Below, one piece after another: positions 7,701-11,333 of a stretch of 11,333 nt of DNA. Numbering within the stretch: position 1 is the stretch's first letter; every line of letters starts with the position of its first letter. The notes under the pieces are model-generated. The model ran no database searches. It saw only the letters and a list, made by a program, of their open reading frames with translations, and was not told the DNA's origin. The stretch is from an uncultured Clostridia bacterium (lineage in GTDB: Bacteria > Bacillota > Clostridia > Oscillospirales > Acutalibacteraceae). Where the stretch lies: NCBI GenBank assembly GCA_937901145.1, contig CALCHE010000250.1, forward strand, positions 1 to 11,333, given 5' to 3'. A program made the position numbers and the translations under genes.

Positions 7701-8046
7701 TAAACAGGTTTTCAAGACAGAGCTTCGCCAGTGCCTCACTTGCTTTTTTAGCTGTGTGGGCAGAATCGTTTCCGTTTTTACGGATGAGATCCATACGTCT
7801 CCATAAGTCTTTACCGACGATATCACGGAAATCCTCATTATACATAAGGTTATGAAGATTATCGGGATAAGGCAGAGTAAGATCTGCATCAACGGAATAC
7901 ATCCATTTTACGGCAAACTCCATAGCACGGCGGCAGTTAATGATACAAGCCGACGGATCTATATGAAAAATTTTTTCTGCACTGATGGCGGCATCAGCAA
8001 AGGTACTGAATCCGGGATCAGATTTGAGAAAATCAAAGTTTGTCAT
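4750..8046 (-). CDS. hsdR: Type I restriction enzyme R subunit (HsdR, EcoAI/EcoEI-like)
   Basis: 1098 aa. It is the motor and nuclease of a type I restriction complex: after HsdS recognises an unmodified site, it translocates DNA with ATP and cuts far from the site. An N-terminal DUF4145-like helical domain (about 1-125, with IRKNGNDSAH at 88-97) is followed by a polar linker. The PD-(D/E)xK nuclease shows Asp233 and EAK (248-250). The SF2 helicase has ATGSGKT (361-367), DEAH (460-463), TATP (485-488) and QMIGRGTR (692-699). The C-terminal part matches the EcoEI R C-terminal region, which docks on the methylase. All key residues are present, so it should be active. The start has AGGTGA just upstream, 21 nt after the TOPRIM gene. 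Base composition is visibly richer in GC than the two genes before it. Confidence 0.96.
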   Translation of the reverse strand: MTNFDFLKSDPGFSTFADAAISAEKIFHIDPSACIINCRRAMEFAVKWMYSVDADLTLPYPDNLHNLMYNEDFRDIVGKDLWRRMDLIRKNGNDSAHTAKKASEALAKLCLENLFIFLDFVAYCYDVSGTYESREFDTSLLDNQHEETQEVISEVDLQKLIEENKSLKEQLTASREEKQQTYVPKPLDLSEYETRKIYIDTMLTDAGWIEGKNWINEVELPGMPNKSEVGFADYVLYDDTHKPLAVIEAKRTCKDVSVGRQQAKLYADILEAKYGRRPVIFLTNGFDTKIIDGQYPERRVAAIYSKRDLEKLFNLRRMRTSLKNIMINRDIAGRYYQEGAIRAVCKALDEKNRRKALLVMATGSGKTRTVIALSDVLLQHGWVKNILFLADRTSLVTQAKRSFYNMMPDLSVANLCEDKDNYNAHCIFSTYQTMMHCIDEAKDDEGKLFTCGHFDLIICDEAHRSIYNKYKDIFNYFDAPLVGLTATPKDEIDKNTYEIFELENGVPTYGYELAQAVKDGYLVDYMSVETKLKFIEEGIAYDELSDEDKQDYEDTFTDENGDLPDRINSSALNEWIFNKDTIVEVLNVLMTNGIKIDYGQKIGKTIIFAKNHRHAEKIFEIFNEQYPHLNGYAKVIDNHINYAQSAIDEFSDPKKLPQIAISVDMLDTGIDVPEVVNLVFFKKVMSKAKFWQMIGRGTRLCPGLLDGEDKEKFYIFDFCGNFEFFRGKESVPSPVQLPVQSAIFNLKFQMAFKLQDIDYQTPELIEFRKSLVEDMVSKVRELNKDNFAVRQHLRYVELYANAENYNQITFENTLQVAEELAPLIIADEDDAKAVRFDALMYGIELAYLIGKKYTRARSDLVKRVRGVAKVGGNIPEIMAKSELINKILNTDYVDTAGINEFEHIRENLRDLMKYIVGGHEAYITNFDDQILSIDWKESELETDDLKNYRAKAEYYIRQHVGDNEVISKLKSNIPLTAEDIKSLEGILWNELGTKDDYEEAFENKPLGELVREIVGLDMNAAKEAFAVYLNDTNLDERQIYFVNQIVEYIVQNGMMKDLSVLQSPPFTDNGNIVELFADATILQGIIGIIQRVNANAAA

Positions 8047-8067
8047 TTAATCACCTGCTTTGTGTTG

Positions 8068-9684
8068 TTAATCAATCTTAAAATTCACTATTTCTTGTAC
8101 AAATTTTCTTGCCAATTCAAGTTTTGGCTCTGTGGCTAAATCATAAATTTCAAGCACCTCATAAACCCAATCTTTTTTATCCTTGTTGATAGTTTTATCA
8201 AATCTCTCCATTTCTCCAATAGGAACAATAAACAAACCAAACAATTTGCAAATAAATTCTACTTTCTCGTATGCTGCTGGTTCATCACCATCAAGACCCT
8301 CTTTTCCAGTTTTCTTAAGGTAACTCCAAACATCTGTTCCCGCACTTTTTTTCGCATTAAAACTATCGAGTATAGGTTTATATTCAGAATAAACTGTATT
8401 TTTCCAATCAATACCAAACGCATTAACTAATGATTTAAAATCACCTATATCTCTCAACAAATCAAAATCACAGACCGCTATCACTGGAACATTTACAGCC
8501 TTTAGTGCAATGACAACATCTTTTGCTCTCTGCTTTCCACCACAATGTGTGAACAAAATATCAGGTGCAATCTCATTTTTATTCTCATACATGGCATTCA
8601 TGACAGCTTGATAAAACAAACAATCATAATCACTCTCGCAAACTATAACCTTCTCATGAAACAAACCACTTAAAATATTTGAATATCTTAATATAGGATT
8701 ACTCCATAATCTTTTAATTTCTTTATTTTCAAGAACATTCATTTTGTTAATGTTTTCTTGTCTGTTAATTCTAATAACAGTTGTATTTTCATTTTCTGCA
8801 TCAAGTAACCCCTGTAGAAAATCTTCACTATGAGTAGATATAAATAATTGTCTGTTATCTGGGTTGTTTTTTGCCAACATTTTACCTAATACTCGTGCCT
8901 GAGGCGGATGTAAAAATGCCTCAGGTTCATCAATAAGAGTAATTGGATATTCAGAAGTAAATGTATCAAGAAGGATACTTGCAAAACTTCTCATACCATC
9001 TCCTTGATTTTGAAGTTTAGGCAGTCTACTCACTTTTTCATAATATTCGTCTTGATTTTTGATTGTATAAGCATCGGAATTTGGTGCTTTGCCTACATGC
9101 AGAGGAAGTGTACACAAATCATTACGATTCAAAAGTAAATCCACACCAAAAGATTGATGAAAATAATCCGATATTTTTTCAGACAACGCTTCACTTTTAA
9201 GTAACTTTAGAACAGGATGACGTTCTGCCTCATAATTGCGTTGTGGTGCATTAGAAACTGTTAACCGTATTTCTGTATTAAGTCGCTTAACAAACAATTT
9301 ATGCATTCCACTATACAACTGATGACTTTTCCACCAAGATTTCAGTGTTTTTATTTGAAACGAATTTCCCGAATTTATTTGTTGATACTGTCCTTGTTCA
9401 TTAAGTGAAAAGTTCTCTCCTAAAAATTTACTTTCATCTATATCACCGTAAAACTCATATTCAGCGTTATTTAATACAATGGTAGGCATTTCACGATTTT
9501 GATCTAATATATTTTCCAAATCCTTAAGAACTTGACTTTTCCCACTATTATTTGCACCAGTAAATACAACAATGCTATTCTGTTCAAGTGATATTGTTGT
9601 TCCATCATTAAAAGTTATACTCTTAAAAAACACAGATGGTTTTTCTTTTTTATCGTCACTCTTTTTAAATAAATCAATGCACAT
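8068..9684 (-). CDS. ABC-type ATPase with OLD-like TOPRIM domain, embedded in the hsd operon
   Basis: 538 aa from the ATG at 9682-9684, preferred over a GTG at 9693 because GAGGTG (9691-9696) sits 6 nt before the ATG. The ATPase half has Walker A GANNSGKS (43-50), a signature-like NQGDGMRSF (226-234), Walker B ITLIDEPEAF (248-257, Asp252/Glu253) and the switch His in ISTHSEDF (His285). The C-terminal half is TOPRIM-like: VCESDYDCLFY (Glu350), HCGGK (380-384), CDFDLL (Asp406/Asp408) and GEMER (490-494). This order is that of OLD-family ATP-dependent nucleases and of AAA-TOPRIM proteins often placed beside type I systems. The Walker and acidic residues are intact, so ATPase-gated DNA or RNA cleavage is plausible. 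It lies between hsdS and hsdR, the slot used by PrrC in EcoprrI. A defence role is inference. A fused PARIS-like protein is an alternative. Confidence 0.85.
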   Translation of the reverse strand: MCIDLFKKSDDKKEKPSVFFKSITFNDGTTISLEQNSIVVFTGANNSGKSQVLKDLENILDQNREMPTIVLNNAEYEFYGDIDESKFLGENFSLNEQGQYQQINSGNSFQIKTLKSWWKSHQLYSGMHKLFVKRLNTEIRLTVSNAPQRNYEAERHPVLKLLKSEALSEKISDYFHQSFGVDLLLNRNDLCTLPLHVGKAPNSDAYTIKNQDEYYEKVSRLPKLQNQGDGMRSFASILLDTFTSEYPITLIDEPEAFLHPPQARVLGKMLAKNNPDNRQLFISTHSEDFLQGLLDAENENTTVIRINRQENINKMNVLENKEIKRLWSNPILRYSNILSGLFHEKVIVCESDYDCLFYQAVMNAMYENKNEIAPDILFTHCGGKQRAKDVVIALKAVNVPVIAVCDFDLLRDIGDFKSLVNAFGIDWKNTVYSEYKPILDSFNAKKSAGTDVWSYLKKTGKEGLDGDEPAAYEKVEFICKLFGLFIVPIGEMERFDKTINKDKKDWVYEVLEIYDLATEPKLELARKFVQEIVNFKID

Positions 9685-9694
9685 CTCTTTCACC

Positions 9695-10789
9695 TCATCC
9701 GAAATATTCCTGCATTAAGCTGTCAAAAAGTGTCTGAGCTTCATCAAGTGCTTTCTGCACTGCAACTTTTGATTTGTCGACTTGTTCGACGAAGGTTGCA
9801 AATTTGTTTTGGAGTTCGATTGGCGGATTGACTACCATCATTTTTTCAAGTTTTTCAATAGTTAAAGCAAGTTGTGCACTACCTGCAACACCTTTTCTCT
9901 TAAAATCTTCAATAAGAATACCTATTGTATGATTAAGAAAAATAGGGTTCACATTATTCTTCATTGAAAGAATAATCAAATTTCCGTCTTTATAATAAAA
10001 CGGTTTATCTGTATCTACAATCCATGAATAACCTATTGTAGCACCAATTGCCGCAATAAGAATATCACCTATTTTAGGCACTCCATATTTTTCTTTTATT
10101 TCATCATAACGCTCTTGTTTAATAAACAGTTCAACAGATGGTTTTAATCCGGTTCCTAATTCCCTTATCTCTTTACTGCGATAAAAAGGAACGCCCGAAT
10201 CAACATATTCATTTGCATATATTCTTTTACTTGACCCTATATATGCAAGTTCTTTAAGCTGTACTAACGGCAAATTGTTATCGCTAAGAATATCCCCAAA
10301 CATCTCGACAAATCGGGCTTTTACCAATTCGTCAAGCTGTTGAAGTTGTTGTTTTCTATTTGAAATGATTGTTTTAACTATATTTATTCTTTCGACTATT
10401 TTATATTGCTCATCTATATTACACAAAGGAATCTGAGCCTCCGTCAAATTTCCCAACTTGATATATTTAATTACTCCACCTATGGATTGTTTTCGCAGAG
10501 TTTCAACATACTTTTCTAAGAAACAGTACAAATATGGTACTGAAAGAATAGTTTTATCATTGCTTTCAATTATATATGTTCTTTGATATGCATCAAACTT
10601 ACCATTATAATATTTAACATTTAAGTCGCCATTACCTGCAACCAAAACACACTCACAATCATAACTGTATGTATCTATTTTTAAAGGCTCAACAGAACAG
10701 GTAAAAAAAGGATATTCTCCGTTCTCACTTGAAGCATTTGCATCAAGTTTGCCTGTTCTGATTTTTACATAATCACCTAATCTTGCCAT
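9695..10789 (-). CDS. hsdS: Type I restriction-modification specificity subunit (HsdS)
   Basis: 364 aa. It reads the bipartite target site and holds HsdM and HsdR together. The layout is typical: target recognition domain 1 (about 1-120, ending QIPLCNIDEQ), central conserved helix (about 125-165, with IVERINIVKTIISNRKQQL and ELVKARFVEMFG), target recognition domain 2 (about 175-322, starting LPLVQLKELAYIGS), and a distal conserved helix (323-361, beginning PPIELQNKFATFVEQVD). Both halves are full, so it should recognise a two-part sequence, which cannot be read from the protein by eye. The ATG shares one base with the stop of the preceding membrane-protein gene (TAATG) and has AAGGAGG 7 nt upstream. 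No second hsdS or inverted repeats for TRD shuffling are seen in the window. Confidence 0.95.
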   Translation of the reverse strand: MARLGDYVKIRTGKLDANASSENGEYPFFTCSVEPLKIDTYSYDCECVLVAGNGDLNVKYYNGKFDAYQRTYIIESNDKTILSVPYLYCFLEKYVETLRKQSIGGVIKYIKLGNLTEAQIPLCNIDEQYKIVERINIVKTIISNRKQQLQQLDELVKARFVEMFGDILSDNNLPLVQLKELAYIGSSKRIYANEYVDSGVPFYRSKEIRELGTGLKPSVELFIKQERYDEIKEKYGVPKIGDILIAAIGATIGYSWIVDTDKPFYYKDGNLIILSMKNNVNPIFLNHTIGILIEDFKRKGVAGSAQLALTIEKLEKMMVVNPPIELQNKFATFVEQVDKSKVAVQKALDEAQTLFDSLMQEYFG

Positions 10790-11202
10790 TATGACACCTC
10801 CTTAAACAATGCAATCATCGCTACAATCAAAGCAACTAACGCAACATTAGTATTGAAATGCGTTATAGCATCAGACTCGCTATCACGATGAGATTCTTGC
10901 TGGCATAGAAAAGCATAAACGCCTACAAAAGTAAGAACAAGTGTAAACAGAATGCATCCTATTAATGGAATTGTTTGATTAGAGTAACATTCACTCCAAA
11001 CCGTATATATCATTATTGCTGCAAAAACATATACAACGGCGTAAACAGAACCATTGAACAATCCCATTGCCGCACTACGAAATTTTCCTGTTGTTTTTTT
11101 CTTCTCTTCCGCTTTTTTCTGAGCATTCACAATAGCCTCAGCTAACTTATCATAATCAATTTCATTGTTGATAATGGTTATATTTCTTCTGTGTCTTCTC
11201 AC
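10789..11202 (-). CDS. Small three-helix membrane protein between hsdM and hsdS
   Basis: 137 aa, unknown family. The start is a GTG at 11200-11202, supported by GGAGG (11210-11214) 7 nt upstream and by a 4-nt GTGA overlap with the hsdM stop. The N-terminal 45 residues are basic and helical (RRHRRN, then EIDYDKLAEAIVNAQKKAEEKKK). Three predicted membrane helices follow at about 49-69, 78-100 and 117-133, joined by short loops with DSESD before the last. There is no signal peptide cleavage site and no enzymatic motif. Its tight coupling on both sides places it inside the restriction operon, so its product is probably made in step with HsdM and HsdS. Membrane proteins of this size in defence loci are often toxic effectors that permeabilise the membrane, but a structural or anchoring role is equally open. 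Confidence 0.8.
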   Translation of the reverse strand: MRRHRRNITIINNEIDYDKLAEAIVNAQKKAEEKKKTTGKFRSAAMGLFNGSVYAVVYVFAAIMIYTVWSECYSNQTIPLIGCILFTLVLTFVGVYAFLCQQESHRDSESDAITHFNTNVALVALIVAMIALFKEVS

Positions 11203-11333
11203 AGCATTTCCTCCAACTCAGCAAGACACTTAGTAATTTCCATTTCAAGCTCGTGCAAATTCGTCATAATCTCCTGCGTGCTCGGATACTCGACAGGAAC
11301 ATACTCTGTCTTTTTGTACTTGTTGATTGAAAG
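11199..11333 (-). CDS. hsdM: Type I DNA methyltransferase subunit (HsdM), C-terminal end only
   Basis: The frame is open from the right edge to a TGA at 11199-11201, giving the last 44 residues. They begin LSINKYKKTEYVPVEYP and end in an acidic amphipathic helix (LHELEMEITKCLAELEEML). This is the usual finish of type I adenine methyltransferase subunits: the LSxNRYK motif, then a helical tail that contacts HsdS. The catalytic NPPY and SAM-binding motifs lie outside the window. The stop overlaps the GTG of the membrane-protein gene. The assignment rests on this short tail plus the co-oriented hsdS and hsdR. Confidence 0.8.
   Translation of the reverse strand, partial: LSINKYKKTEYVPVEYPSTQEIMTNLHELEMEITKCLAELEEML

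Noticed and set aside
1..11333. CRISPR array, tRNA or rRNA genes
   Set aside because: No regularly spaced identical repeats, no cloverleaf-type sequence with a TTCGA/TTCAA arm in context, and no rRNA-like stretch was seen on either strand.

Overview
The window looks like an accessory segment of a low- to mid-GC Firmicutes chromosome, most likely a gut Clostridia (Ruminococcus or Lachnospiraceae type). The reasons are strong AGGAGG-type ribosome binding sites, the UvrX/YolD pairing, and proteins of a style common in that group. The genus assignment is inference.

Left part (1-3191). A macro-domain (ADP-ribose/O-acetyl-ADP-ribose type) protein with a helical, XRE-like C-terminal region runs leftward off the window edge. 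It is divergent from a rightward two-gene operon encoding a Y-family translesion DNA polymerase (UvrX/DinB type, with a beta-clamp motif) and a YolD-like partner. The operon closes with a clear intrinsic terminator at 3157-3191. The 180-bp divergent gap holds a plausible promoter in each direction.

Middle part (3192-4740). Three small leftward genes each have a good ribosome binding site: a 48-aa protein, a 165-aa protein with a Cys/His cluster, and an 85-aa protein with a hydrophobic N-terminus and a charged coiled coil. Upstream of them lie about 500 bp without a gene. This stretch contains three spaced copies of a GGTCA-N4-GGTCA type motif, then a run of four short hairpins. It resembles the control or origin region of a mobile element, but no integrase, relaxase or transposase is present in the window.

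Right part (4750-11333). A leftward type I restriction-modification operon occupies the rest. In transcription order it holds the 3' end of hsdM, a three-helix small membrane protein, hsdS, an ABC-type ATPase fused to an OLD-like TOPRIM domain, and hsdR. Junctions are tight: a 4-nt overlap between hsdM and the membrane gene, a 1-nt overlap between the membrane gene and hsdS, then gaps of about 10 and 21 nt. The genes are therefore probably co-transcribed and translationally coupled. HsdM/HsdS/HsdR would form the methylase and the ATP-dependent restriction translocase. The two embedded genes are not needed for type I restriction itself. By position they are candidates for a second, linked antiphage module, in the way PrrC or Rlo proteins are embedded in other hsd loci. 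This is the most interesting part of the window.
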